In this document: positions 24,456 to 33,893 of the stretch, piece after piece
Numbering within the stretch: position 1 is the first letter of the stretch
Layout of the letters: each line of letters opens with the position of its first letter
The notes under the pieces: generated by a model
Databases searched by the model: none
What the model was told of the DNA's origin: nothing
The model's input: the letters and a program-made list of their open reading frames with translations, nothing else
NCBI RefSeq assembly: GCF_022458865.1
Contig: NZ_JAJNMU010000022.1
Location: 1 to 64,000 of the forward strand
Direction of reading: 5' to 3'
Length of the DNA stretch: 64,000 nucleotides
DNA from: Paenibacillus periandrae
Lineage (GTDB): Bacteria > Bacillota > Bacilli > Paenibacillales > NBRC-103111
Translations under genes and position numbers: made by a program

Positions 24456-26288
24456 ATGAGGAAATTGTCTATCCGATTGTTGAAGCCGGGATCATTCCAA
24501 AATAAGCTCTTAATGTCTTACATTATGATTATTATGATTTCCGTGTTGGCAGCTCTGCTGATTTATGGAGTCAATCTATACAATCAAACCAAAGGCTATT
24601 ATGAGGATTTGCTGAACGAGCTGAGCAATCGAACCAATGTCATCTTTAGTGATTTTATTTCCAACGCTTCGCTGAACTCATTTTTTTATTTAACAGATCC
24701 CAAGCTGCAATCAATTTTGACCAAAAGGTACCAGCTGGAAAGCAGGGAGCATATAGAGGATACCCTCTACGTTCAGAGAGCGATGGATCAATTGGTGTTG
24801 ATGAACGGGAATATGGCATCCATCTCTGTCATGGCGCCTAATGGACTTGTTTACTCTAGCATGTCCGCCTCTGAGCCCTTAATGAAGCCGACGATTGAGA
24901 AAATGAGCAGGCAGGAGCTGCTGAATGGCAACCTGGTCATCTCCTCCCCCTACGAGAACAACACGAGAGGCAACAAGGATAAAATCATATCGATTGTCCG
25001 ATATTTGACGGATATCAATATGAATAAAACGTTTGAAAGCTATGTGAAAATCGATATTCGCTTCAAAGCCTTGCAAAATATTTTTGGCGGTATTGCCAAT
25101 ACCAACAATGAGCTGGGTACGATTGTCATCGTAGATGGCAAGGTCATTTACCATTCCAACCTTCCGTCTGAAGCTTTGGACAATAAGGAAACTCAGGCAA
25201 TTGCAGCCCTGTTTAATGATCAAATGAACAATGGGAAAAAATTTCTGAAGCTCAATATGAACCAGGAATCGTATTTGTTTAGCGCACGGGTTAACGATAT
25301 GACTCAATGGAAGGTTATTCATTACATTCCGACAAGGCTTATTGACCAAGCATTCCTCAATAACACCAGGAACTATATGCTGTTAAGTCTGGTTTCTCTA
25401 ATCGCGGCCATCGTGCTCGCCTTGTTTTTTTCCAAACGTTTTATCAAACCGATCCACAAATTGAACAGCGAAATGAAGCTGGTTGACTCTGGATATTTGG
25501 ACAGGGTGCCGATGCATGAGAACCGAATTGATGAAATCAGTCGATTGGTCACCAGCTACAACGATATGATTAACCGTCTGCGGGAAAGCAGAGAGCTTGA
25601 GATTGTTTCCGGGCAGCTGCAGAAGCGGGCGGAAATGAACATGCTTCAAGCCCAAATCAATCCGCATTTTTTGTACAATACGTTAAATGCTATACATTCC
25701 GTTGCCGAGCTGAACAGAGTCAGCGATATTTCGACGATGGCAAGATCCTTATCCGATATGTACCGTTATAATATCAAAACCGGTGACGAAGCAACCCTGC
25801 ACAATGAACTGGAGCAAATCAAAAATTATATCAGGATTCAGCAAATCCGGTTTCTCGGCAAATTTCAAGTTGTATACGAAATTGATCAGGCGCTGCTTCC
25901 CTACAAAATATTAAAATTTTTGCTGCAGCCGTTGGTCGAAAACTCGTTCTATCATGGGCTGGAGCCCAAGGGCGGTAAAGGTACGCTGATCCTGTCTATC
26001 ACCCAAAAGGGGCATTTGCTTCATATTTGCGTCGAGGATGATGGGGTGGGGATGGATGAGCACAAGCTGGGCGAGCTAAACGAGATCTTTTCAAATCCGT
26101 TTCAGGCTGCGAGCTTGGATTCCAAGGATAACTTTGCTTTGCGCAATGTGCATGCCCGTATCAAAAACTTTTATGGCGAGGATTATTGGATCAAGCTAAG
26201 CAGCCAACAGCAGGCAGGGACCTCTATTGAAATGACCATACCGGTAGTAAAGGAGTTGGATGCAAATGAGAATACTCGTGGTCGATGA
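24456..26288 (+). CDS. YesM-type sensor histidine kinase
   Basis: 610-residue membrane kinase. Membrane helix 1 lies at about 18-42, followed by an extracellular sensor region (about 45-300, Cache-like) and helix 2 (about 307-327). A HAMP linker (FSKRFIKPIHKLNSEMKLV), a His_kinase core with MLQAQINPHFLYNTLNAIH and an ATPase domain with DDGVGM follow. ATG 24456 is 6 nt after AAGGGAG. The gene overlaps the response regulator by 20-30 bp, so they form a two-component pair that probably controls the adjacent ABC importer. Confidence 0.93.
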   Translation: MRKLSIRLLKPGSFQNKLLMSYIMIIMISVLAALLIYGVNLYNQTKGYYEDLLNELSNRTNVIFSDFISNASLNSFFYLTDPKLQSILTKRYQLESREHIEDTLYVQRAMDQLVLMNGNMASISVMAPNGLVYSSMSASEPLMKPTIEKMSRQELLNGNLVISSPYENNTRGNKDKIISIVRYLTDINMNKTFESYVKIDIRFKALQNIFGGIANTNNELGTIVIVDGKVIYHSNLPSEALDNKETQAIAALFNDQMNNGKKFLKLNMNQESYLFSARVNDMTQWKVIHYIPTRLIDQAFLNNTRNYMLLSLVSLIAAIVLALFFSKRFIKPIHKLNSEMKLVDSGYLDRVPMHENRIDEISRLVTSYNDMINRLRESRELEIVSGQLQKRAEMNMLQAQINPHFLYNTLNAIHSVAELNRVSDISTMARSLSDMYRYNIKTGDEATLHNELEQIKNYIRIQQIRFLGKFQVVYEIDQALLPYKILKFLLQPLVENSFYHGLEPKGGKGTLILSITQKGHLLHICVEDDGVGMDEHKLGELNEIFSNPFQAASLDSKDNFALRNVHARIKNFYGEDYWIKLSSQQQAGTSIEMTIPVVKELDANENTRGR

Positions 26289-27780
26289 TGAATATTTCTC
26301 CAGGAAAGCACTGGTTCAGATCGTCCAGGACTGGAACCCGCAGGCTCATGTCTATGAAGCCGAGGATGGGCAAGAAGCGATAGAACAGCTGCACAACGTG
26401 AACCCTCACCTGGTCTTGTCCGATATCCGCATGCCTATTCTTGACGGTATTGGACTGGCGGCCTACATTCATGAGCATCATGCGGACACCATCAATATCA
26501 TTATTAGCGGCTATGATGATTTTAAATATGCGCAGCAGGCGATTCGTTACAAGGTGGAGCACTATTTACTTAAGCCTGTAGATAAGGAGCATATATGGTC
26601 ATTGCTGGAGCAATATAGACAGCAAACGGAGCTTTCCTCGGAAAAAAGAATGGGAGAGGGCTTCGCCGCTTTATTGTATGAAGGTACGACTAGCAAGCTT
26701 GACCCGGTGGATATGGATGATATCGGCGGTTATGCTATTGCGATTGTGCGGGTGAATGCGGATTATAAAGAGCCAGTCAAACAGCTCATAAAAAAGACGC
26801 TGTCAGCCTGCAGCTTGCGATTTGTTACGATTGTTGACAGGCGGTATTCCGATATGTTCCTCGTATGGATGTACGGGCTGAATCCAGACTCAGCAGCAGC
26901 TGTGAATCAGGAAGGTTTGAATCGCATCCTTCGAGATGCACCGCATTTGGGCGAATGTCATATATGCGTCGGAATAAGTGGAGTACATACGGATATCAAG
27001 GAGCTTACGGCTTGTTATAAAGAAGCCAAGAGTGCGCTGCTATACAGGCTGATCTCAGGTGATAACCGCATGTATGACGCGGAATATGCAGCTATGAACC
27101 GGTCCTTTAACTATGGAGCTATCGATGAATGGATTTCGGGCTTATACCACAAGCTGGTGAAGTATCAGACCAAGGAGGCTGTCGAAGCTCTAAGCCTTTT
27201 TTTCGCAAATGTTGTTGGGCCCACGTTATCTGTCAATGTGCTTCATGATATGTGCGCCAAAGTAACCACGATGCTCAATTCGGTCATTGAACTGACGAAT
27301 GCACGAAGCGATACGGCCGAAGCTTATCTGGAGCAGATAGACCTGCATGAAGTTGATGCTATACAGGACATTATCGATGAATTTACGCAGGTGATGATCA
27401 CGCTTGGCGACAGACTGGCACAAAGCCGAGCCAAAACGGATATGATCGATGATATTCAATACTATGTGCAGCACCATTATCAACAGGACATAGTGCTTGA
27501 GGAGCTGGCAAAAACGATGTATTATACGGACCCGACTTATTTAAGCCGCCTGTTCAAGAAAAAAACCGGAATGCGATTTTCTCAGTTTCTGCTCTCGGTA
27601 CGGATGCACAACGCCAAAGCGATGCTCGAAAACGATACTTCCCTGAGCATATCCGAAGTATCAAGCGCAGTGGGCTTTAACGATTATTCCTATTTTATCC
27701 AAATGTACAAGAAATGCTTCGGGGAAACACCAGGGAAATATAAAAGCAGCAATCACAGTAATAAGCCTACAGATTCTTGA
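26266..27780 (+). CDS. YesN-type response regulator with AraC output domain
   Basis: About 504 residues. The receiver domain (1-120) begins MRILVVDDEYFSRKALV, with phosphoacceptor Asp in LVLSDIRMPILDG and Lys in YLLKPVDKEH. A central region (about 140-390) is unassigned. The C-terminal AraC domain (about 400-500) contains LEELAKTMYYTDPTYLSRLFKKKTG. Starts at 26260 and 26266 are both possible (ATG CAA ATG); MRILVVDDE is the family norm. Downstream genes encode a substrate-binding protein and permeases, its likely targets. Confidence 0.93.
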   Translation: MRILVVDDEYFSRKALVQIVQDWNPQAHVYEAEDGQEAIEQLHNVNPHLVLSDIRMPILDGIGLAAYIHEHHADTINIIISGYDDFKYAQQAIRYKVEHYLLKPVDKEHIWSLLEQYRQQTELSSEKRMGEGFAALLYEGTTSKLDPVDMDDIGGYAIAIVRVNADYKEPVKQLIKKTLSACSLRFVTIVDRRYSDMFLVWMYGLNPDSAAAVNQEGLNRILRDAPHLGECHICVGISGVHTDIKELTACYKEAKSALLYRLISGDNRMYDAEYAAMNRSFNYGAIDEWISGLYHKLVKYQTKEAVEALSLFFANVVGPTLSVNVLHDMCAKVTTMLNSVIELTNARSDTAEAYLEQIDLHEVDAIQDIIDEFTQVMITLGDRLAQSRAKTDMIDDIQYYVQHHYQQDIVLEELAKTMYYTDPTYLSRLFKKKTGMRFSQFLLSVRMHNAKAMLENDTSLSISEVSSAVGFNDYSYFIQMYKKCFGETPGKYKSSNHSNKPTDS

Positions 27781-27891
27781 GCGGACTGTAATAGTCATTT
27801 TTATCATATTCAAAAAGTCAGCTATCTCCTATTTTACGTGGAAGCCCTTAAGTATACTTGAATGGTCAGACAACGAAAGGGGTCAATAGAA

Positions 27892-29181
27892 ATGAATACA
27901 GCAGGAAAATGGACTTCTGTGCTATTAGCTTCAACTTTAGCAATTGTAACCGCTTGCTCGAATGAAAATGTGGGCGGAGCCGGTGCAGGTAAGGATGGAA
28001 AAGTCGAAAGTCCGAGCACAACACCCGCAGGACAAAAGGCGAAAATCGAATATTTTCAGATGAAATCCGAAATGGTCGATGTGGTTAATGAGCTGATCAA
28101 AGATTTTCAAAGCAAAAATCCTAACATTACCGTAGAGCAGAACAATGTCCCTAATCCCGAAAATGTATGGACCATGCGTGTTTCTACGGATGATGCTCCC
28201 GCAGTATTCACCCACTTCCCTCACAACGCGGTGTTTCAGCAAATGTCCAAGGAGGGCAGAGTCGTTGATTTGACTGGCGGCCCCTTGATGACTAACGTTT
28301 CTCCGGCGCTCGCTGATTTAAGTAAAATTGACGGTAAAAACTATTTGGTGCCTATAGCTGTAGCTACTTTGGGCGTACATTACAATGTCGATATGTTTAA
28401 TGAGTTAGGTCTGAAAATTCCACAAACCTATGATGAGCTGATTGCAACTGCTGAGAAAATCAAAGCAGCTGGCAAAACGCCTTTCTACTTCCATGATAAG
28501 GATTGGAATGGAATCCGTCAGGAAGTGGTGTCCCGGATGGGGCTGCAAATTCCAGATGTTCAAAACTTCCTGGATAGCGTAATGAAGGGCAAGGCTCATA
28601 TTACAGATAACGCTGCCTTCAAGCCTTTTGCCCAGAAATTATACGACCTTCGCAAATATTCGCAAAAGGATGCTTTAGGTACAGGATACGATGACGCGCT
28701 TCGTGAGTTTGCCAACGGTAAATCCGCGATGTGGTACACAGGCATCTGGGCGATTCAACCGATCAAAAAGTCCAACCCTAATTTAAAATTCTCGATGTTC
28801 CCGATGCCAGCGGCGGATGCAGCCAATACGAAGGTTCAAGTATCTGTTGACACAGCTATTGGGATTCCGACCAAAGGGAAAAACCAGGCAGAGGCCAAAA
28901 AATTCATTGAATACATGTCTTCCAAGGAAGTTGTTCAAAAGTACGTCGATTTGAGCGGTTATCCTGCAGCGATTAATGGAGTTACCAATAATAACAAAGA
29001 AATTACCAGCTTGAGCGATCTGATTAGTGCGGGCAAGGTGTATCCGACAATTGAAAGGGTATGGCCGCCGGGAGTTAATGGAGATGTAGGCAAGGCCACT
29101 CAGGAAATGTTGGCAACAGGTGATATTGATGGTTATCTGAAAGCTTTGGATAAAATCTTTTACAATAAGCTGAATCAATAA
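27892..29181 (+). CDS. extracellular solute-binding lipoprotein (ABC, CUT1)
   Basis: 429 residues with a lipoprotein signal whose lipobox ends VTAC, then a Gly-rich linker. The mature part shows the family-1 binding-protein layout, including AVFTHFPHNAVFQQM and GKSAMWYTGIWAIQPI. ATG 27892 has AAAGGGG upstream; an ORF start 30 bp earlier is not needed. It opens a transporter operon with two permeases and a glycerophosphodiester phosphodiesterase, behind a YesMN system. The likely substrate is glycerol 3-phosphate or glycerophosphodiesters, inferred from the last gene. Confidence 0.92.
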   Translation: MNTAGKWTSVLLASTLAIVTACSNENVGGAGAGKDGKVESPSTTPAGQKAKIEYFQMKSEMVDVVNELIKDFQSKNPNITVEQNNVPNPENVWTMRVSTDDAPAVFTHFPHNAVFQQMSKEGRVVDLTGGPLMTNVSPALADLSKIDGKNYLVPIAVATLGVHYNVDMFNELGLKIPQTYDELIATAEKIKAAGKTPFYFHDKDWNGIRQEVVSRMGLQIPDVQNFLDSVMKGKAHITDNAAFKPFAQKLYDLRKYSQKDALGTGYDDALREFANGKSAMWYTGIWAIQPIKKSNPNLKFSMFPMPAADAANTKVQVSVDTAIGIPTKGKNQAEAKKFIEYMSSKEVVQKYVDLSGYPAAINGVTNNNKEITSLSDLISAGKVYPTIERVWPPGVNGDVGKATQEMLATGDIDGYLKALDKIFYNKLNQ

Positions 29182-29201
29182 CAATAAGGGTACAAACGAT
29201 G

Positions 29202-29237
29202 ACCCCGCGGCGATACATTTACAGTCGTGGGGTTTTC
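29202..29237 (+). terminator. intercistronic attenuator after binding-protein gene
   Basis: ACCCCGCG (29202-29209) pairs with CGTGGGGT (29226-29233), then TTTTC. Such hairpins favour higher binding-protein than permease synthesis. Confidence 0.65.
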
Positions 29238-29275
29238 TATCCCTATCACTCAATTAGAAAGCTTGGAGGTGGACT

Positions 29276-30199
29276 ATGGAGATTGTCAATCATACAGGAC
29301 TCGCTGTAAAAAAGAAAAAGTCGCTAACCGCTAATAAAGCCAGTCTCATTTTCTTTTTGCTTACATTGCCCACCCTGTTGTTATATATCGTTTTCTTTTT
29401 ATTTCCGGTAGGTATGGGTTTTTACTACAGCATGACGAACTGGGACGGCTTCTCTTTGACTTACCGCTTCATCGGTATGAAAAACTACATCAATATCATG
29501 AAGGACGACCGGTTCCTCGATTCCATGCAATTTACGTTCATTTATACGGCACTGGTCGTGGTCATTAAGCTGTCGATAGCTTTATTGCTGGCTATTCTGC
29601 TAAGCGGCAGTCTAAGGCTGCGTGGTTTTTTTCGATCTGTATTTTTCTTTCCTGCCGTTTTGAGTATGCTGACGGTAGGGCTCATCTTTAATCAAGTCTT
29701 TTATGCGGTGCTTCCGCATGTGGGAGAGGCACTATCACTGGATTGGTTGTCCAAAAATATCCTTGGGAGCAAAAATACGGCGATGTACGGAATCGCTCTC
29801 ACCAATATCTGGCATGGCATTGCAACGCCGATGGTTATTTTTATTGCAGGGCTGTCCAGCGTGCCCAAGGATTTAAAGGAGGCTGCTGTCATTGACGGAG
29901 CGAGCCCGCTGCAGCGCTTTTTCTCGGTAACGATCCCATTCCTGATTCCCATGTTAACCGTTAACTTGGTTATTTCCATCAAAGGCGCTCTCACTGTGTT
30001 TGATTATATCGTAGCGATGACAGATGGAGGTCCGGCACATGCGACAGAGTCGATGGGCTTTCTGATCTATAAGCATGGGATGACGGAGATGAAATTCGGT
30101 TACGGTACCGCTGAGGCCATTTACGTATTTCTAATGATAGCTATAATTTCGTTTATCCAAATCAAGCTGCTTAATCGGAAGGAGGCTGGACAGCTGTGA
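29276..30199 (+). CDS. ABC transporter permease (UgpA/MalF-like)
   Basis: 307-residue membrane protein with six predicted helices. The EAA loop is visible as DLKEAAVIDGASPLQRFFSV. GGAGGTGGACT precedes ATG 29276. The next permease overlaps it by 4 bp (GTGA). The partner binding protein lies 94 bp upstream. Confidence 0.93.
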   Translation: MEIVNHTGLAVKKKKSLTANKASLIFFLLTLPTLLLYIVFFLFPVGMGFYYSMTNWDGFSLTYRFIGMKNYINIMKDDRFLDSMQFTFIYTALVVVIKLSIALLLAILLSGSLRLRGFFRSVFFFPAVLSMLTVGLIFNQVFYAVLPHVGEALSLDWLSKNILGSKNTAMYGIALTNIWHGIATPMVIFIAGLSSVPKDLKEAAVIDGASPLQRFFSVTIPFLIPMLTVNLVISIKGALTVFDYIVAMTDGGPAHATESMGFLIYKHGMTEMKFGYGTAEAIYVFLMIAIISFIQIKLLNRKEAGQL

Positions 30200-31023
30200 G
30201 AATAAGCGGAGTCTCTCGAACGGTTTCCTATTTCGTTTTGGCAATAGGAATGTGCCTGGTACTTGCACCGATGTATTTGACCTTGACCATTGCCATGAAA
30301 ACACCGGCCGAAACTGCCAAAAACTTTTTTGCACTGCCTTCTGGATTTTATATGGGAAATTTTATAGAGGTCATTCAAAAGGCTAATTTCTTTAAATTTC
30401 TTGGCAATTCCGTCTATGTAACAGTTGTTTCTATTCTGCTCATGCTGCTGCTGATTCCCATGGTCTCGTATGCGATATCGCGTAATTTTTCCAAGCGGTA
30501 CTATAAGCTGCTGTATCTGCTTGTGATGTCGGGTATATTCGTCCCCTTTCAAGCGGTCATGCTGCCAATCTATAGACATATGAGCAACCTGAAGATGCTG
30601 GATCAGAATGGTCTGATCGTGATGTATGTGACATTGGCTTTTGCGCAAGGGCTCTTCCTGTGTGTCGGTTTTTTGAAAAACATTCCGATGGAGCTGGATG
30701 AAGCGTCGAAAATAGATGGAAGTGGTGTATGGACCACGTTCACACGAATTATTTATCCATTGATGCTGCCGATTATAGCTACGGTCATTATTTTAAACAG
30801 CCTATGGATCTGGAACGATTTTCAGCTGCCTTTAATTATTTTGAACCGCCATCCCGATTTTTGGACGCTGCCGCTTTTTATTTATAATTTCAAAAGCGAA
30901 TATTCGTCCAATTTTAATTTGGCGTTCGCCGGGTTCTTTATTTCCATGCTCCCGATTATTATTTTATATGGGTTTACGCAAAAATATATTATTGGTGGAC
31001 TTACGGAAGGAGCGCTTAAATAA
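30196..31023 (+). CDS. ABC transporter permease (UgpE/MalG-like)
   Basis: 275 residues, six membrane helices, EAA-type loop ELDEASKIDGSGVWTTFTR. It starts with GTG at 30196, overlapping the stop of the preceding permease, and overlaps the next gene by one base (TAATG). Part of the YesMN-controlled importer operon by context. Confidence 0.92.
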   Translation: MRISGVSRTVSYFVLAIGMCLVLAPMYLTLTIAMKTPAETAKNFFALPSGFYMGNFIEVIQKANFFKFLGNSVYVTVVSILLMLLLIPMVSYAISRNFSKRYYKLLYLLVMSGIFVPFQAVMLPIYRHMSNLKMLDQNGLIVMYVTLAFAQGLFLCVGFLKNIPMELDEASKIDGSGVWTTFTRIIYPLMLPIIATVIILNSLWIWNDFQLPLIILNRHPDFWTLPLFIYNFKSEYSSNFNLAFAGFFISMLPIIILYGFTQKYIIGGLTEGALK

Positions 31024-31775
31024 TGGTATCATCCATTAGGGTGAAAACAAATCGTGTTCTGAACATCGCACATCGGGGAGCTTCCGGTTATGCGCCCGAG
31101 AATACGCTGGCAGCCTTTGCACGTGCCATTGCCATGAATGCTGATTATTTGGAGCTGGATGTTCAGCTTAGCCGGGATGGCCGACTCGTTGTCATTCATG
31201 ACCAAACCGTTGATCGTACAAGTGACGGGACCGGGCGTGTGGTTGACTTGACCTTGGAGCAGCTCCGTGAAGTTGATGCTGGCAGGTGGTTTAATGAAAA
31301 GTTCACCGGTGAGCGTATTCCAACACTGGATGAGGTGCTGAACTTAAGCCGTGGCAAAGCAGGTCTGCTGATCGAAATCAAGTGGGCTTCGATGCACCCG
31401 GGCATTGAGCACAAGCTCGCAGATGCACTTATCGCACATGGTTTGGTTCAATCGAATGCGAGCGCGGTTATCGTTCAATCGTTTGATCAGCAATCACTGA
31501 AACGGTTCCATGCAATTCTACCGTACGTTCCCATCGGAGTGCTCGTTGAAAATCAGTCCGATTTGGTCACAAATAAGCTTGCGGAGCTGGCAGCTTTTGC
31601 CGACTATATCAATCCTTACATGGATCTGGCAACCAAAGAAATCGTTGAGGCGATCCACAGCCAAGGGATGAAGGTATGCTTATGGACGGTCCGTTCACCA
31701 GGTGTAGTTAAACCCCTATTAGAGCTGGGAGTTGACGGACTCATATCGGACTATCCTGATTATATTCGCGGCTAA
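31023..31775 (+). CDS. glycerophosphodiester phosphodiesterase
   Basis: 250-residue GDPD-family enzyme hydrolysing glycerophosphodiesters to glycerol 3-phosphate and an alcohol. Motifs are NIAHRGASGYAPENTLAAF (catalytic His, Glu), LELDVQLSRDGRLVVIHD and DRTSDGTG. No signal peptide, so it is a cytosolic UgpQ-like enzyme. Its start overlaps the stop of the permease gene, which makes it part of the transporter operon and points to uptake of glycerophosphodiesters. Confidence 0.94.
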   Translation: MVSSIRVKTNRVLNIAHRGASGYAPENTLAAFARAIAMNADYLELDVQLSRDGRLVVIHDQTVDRTSDGTGRVVDLTLEQLREVDAGRWFNEKFTGERIPTLDEVLNLSRGKAGLLIEIKWASMHPGIEHKLADALIAHGLVQSNASAVIVQSFDQQSLKRFHAILPYVPIGVLVENQSDLVTNKLAELAAFADYINPYMDLATKEIVEAIHSQGMKVCLWTVRSPGVVKPLLELGVDGLISDYPDYIRG

Positions 31776-31956
31776 CCTTCCAAGCACATTTATTTCCCGC
31801 GCAATATCGGAGGTGAACAAAGGGTCGGAGGGTGTAGCAGGAATAAGTTGCAAATCCCATTCATATATACTAATAATGGCATCTATGTTGAGCCGGAGAT
31901 CACCTATACCCATAGGGGAACGAATGTAATCATTTAATGAATGGGAGTGGTAATGG

Positions 31957-32247
31957 ATGAAACTGCTTAAAACGAAAGTGGCTGTGCTCGCGATATGCAC
32001 AGCGGTGATGCTTCCGAATGTGGTGGGTGCTGCGACGGCAGCCGATCCGCTGAATACCCCTAATGTAAGCACAACCCCATCCAAGATTCCCCCTATAACA
32101 GGTGAAACGAATGTAAACGGTGTCTATGTTCCGGGATATTATGCGATTAATAAAGACTCGAGAGTGGCTTTCATTTACGGAGGCATCGGTGTTGTGGTTG
32201 TAAATAAAGGAACAGCGTTACCGAAAGGCTCTTATTACATCAATTAA
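31957..32247 (+). CDS. small secreted protein, 96 aa
   Basis: Not recognised. A clear signal peptide (MKLLKTKVAVLAICTAVMLP, cleavage near GAATA) is followed by a Pro/Thr-rich stretch and a short beta-rich C-terminus (NGVYVPGYYAINKDSRVAFI). The mature part is about 70 residues. GGGAGTGG precedes ATG 31957. A strong terminator follows at 32302. Confidence 0.7.
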   Translation: MKLLKTKVAVLAICTAVMLPNVVGAATAADPLNTPNVSTTPSKIPPITGETNVNGVYVPGYYAINKDSRVAFIYGGIGVVVVNKGTALPKGSYYIN

Positions 32248-32301
32248 AATCAAATTCTTCATTGGCTAGCATCATGAGAATCTAGCTTTTTATCAGCAGC
32301 T

Positions 32302-32347
32302 AAGACGCATAGTTACGGTTTTGAACCCGTAGCCCTGCGTCTTTTTT
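32302..32347 (+). terminator. terminator after secreted protein gene
   Basis: AAGACGCA..GTTACGG pairs with CCCGTAGC..TGCGTCTT, followed by TTTTTT. Confidence 0.85.
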
Positions 32348-32472
32348 GTGCTGAATCGATATCTAACCCATCTTGTCACCAATACTTCGCGTAAGGTAAT
32401 ATATAAACAGAGAAAGCTGGGATTTTATACCATTCATATCGTTAATAAGGCATTTTCGAAGGAGTCAAAGCT

Positions 32473-33231
32473 ATGGAAAAAGGACAAACAAACGGGGATT
32501 TTCAGGGATTTGTGGCAAGACATTACGATATATGGTTTAACGATACATCCAATGTCAGGGATTACCTTTTTTATAAAGGGTATGTGCTCGATAATCAGGG
32601 ACCGGCTTTGGAAGTCGGCTGCGGTACCGGACGGATGCTGCTGCCCTTTGTGCAAGAAGGTCTGGATGTAGAGGGCGTCGATTACTCAGAGGATATGTTA
32701 AAGGTATGTAGAAGTAAAGCAGATCAGCTTGGAATCGTGCCCACCTTGTATCATCAGCCTATGCAGAATCTAGATTTGCCACGGCATTATCACACCATCT
32801 ATATACCTGGGAATACGTTCAACCTGCTGACGAAGCATGAGGAGGCTTTGGAGGCGTTGCGACGGCTGAATGCGCATTTAGTTGAAGGGGGCCAGCTAAT
32901 TTTAACGCTTACCGTACCGAGAGAGCAGATAATGAACGAGCAGCCTGATATATGGAACCGGATTGCAGAGGTTCAACGTGAAGACGGGGCCATAATCAGG
33001 TTGAGCGAACGGGTTATGTTGGATTATTGGGAACAGCTCAAAACGAATTACAATAAATATGAAGTGTTTATCGAACGTACGCTCGTCGAGGTGCATGAGG
33101 ACACCATTCAAATGCGTTGGTTTTATCAATTTGAATTTGAGCTGCTGCTGAAGGCTGCTGGGTTTAATAGTATCGAGATCACCTACACACAAGGGAATAG
33201 ATCCTACATGATGATAAGTGCACGTAAGTAA
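32473..33231 (+). CDS. class I SAM-dependent methyltransferase
   Basis: 252 residues. Motif I of the Rossmann-like methyltransferase fold is seen in ALEVGCGTGRMLLPF, followed by EGVDYSEDMLKV and a TIYIPGNTFNLL segment. The substrate is unknown; the family includes ubiquinone/menaquinone-like and small-molecule methyltransferases. GGAG precedes ATG 32473. It is convergent with the ComA-like regulator gene 16 bp downstream. Confidence 0.88.
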   Translation: MEKGQTNGDFQGFVARHYDIWFNDTSNVRDYLFYKGYVLDNQGPALEVGCGTGRMLLPFVQEGLDVEGVDYSEDMLKVCRSKADQLGIVPTLYHQPMQNLDLPRHYHTIYIPGNTFNLLTKHEEALEALRRLNAHLVEGGQLILTLTVPREQIMNEQPDIWNRIAEVQREDGAIIRLSERVMLDYWEQLKTNYNKYEVFIERTLVEVHEDTIQMRWFYQFEFELLLKAAGFNSIEITYTQGNRSYMMISARK

Positions 33232-33246
33232 GGGTGTGATCTCCGA

Positions 33247-33891
33247 TTATCCATTTTTGTCCGAGTCGGTGTAATAGCTGCTTTGAATAAATTTTTCCAT
33301 AGCCTGAACCCGCGATTTGACTCCTAATTTTGCATAGATTTTTTTTAAATAATTGTCTACAGATCGCTTGCTTACGAAGATTTCATTGGCAACCTGCTCC
33401 TGGGTAGCTCCCTTTACGACCAAAGTCATAATTTGGATTTCATCTTTGGTCAGCAGTACTTCTTGAGTAGGCAAGCTTTTCATCAGCCGCATTCCGCGAT
33501 ATATGGACAAGGGGATCATCGTACAATCATCCATAATACACCGGATCATATTCTGGATCACACGCTCACTCGATTCCTTGGAAATAATGCCGCTAACGCC
33601 AAGTTCGATCAAATGATTATAAAGGTCAGATACATCGATACCCGTAAAAATAACAATGTGCGTATCCGGAGAAAGCTCCTTAATTTGCTTGGCTACACTG
33701 CTGCCGAATTGATCGGGAAGGTTGTAATCAAGCATAATCATGTCCGGCTTGTGAAGCGTAGTCATCTCCAGACATGTCTTGCCGCTAGCTGCGATGCCTA
33801 TTACCCGGATATGTTCAATTTGCTCCAATATCATTTGCGTTGCCTTGGCCATAACGGGATGGTCATCGACAATGAGTATACTTCTTTGCAT
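33247..33891 (-). CDS. ComA-like NarL-family response regulator
   Basis: 214 residues, the same length as Bacillus subtilis ComA as I recall it. The receiver domain (1-120) begins SILIVDDHPVMAKATQMI with phosphoacceptor Asp in MIMLDYNLPD and Lys in GIISKESS. The C-terminal LuxR-type helix-turn-helix (about 145-205) contains TQEQVANEIFVSKRSVDNYL. It lies 2 bp after the histidine kinase stop, so the two are one operon. Confidence 0.9.
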   Translation of the reverse strand: MQRSILIVDDHPVMAKATQMILEQIEHIRVIGIAASGKTCLEMTTLHKPDMIMLDYNLPDQFGSSVAKQIKELSPDTHIVIFTGIDVSDLYNHLIELGVSGIISKESSERVIQNMIRCIMDDCTMIPLSIYRGMRLMKSLPTQEVLLTKDEIQIMTLVVKGATQEQVANEIFVSKRSVDNYLKKIYAKLGVKSRVQAMEKFIQSSYYTDSDKNG

Positions 33892-33893
33892 CT

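Noticed and set aside
31719..32084. Minus-strand 121-aa open frame over the secreted-protein promoter region
   Set aside because: It overlaps the start of the secreted protein gene and its promoter, has no ribosome-binding site and resembles no known family.
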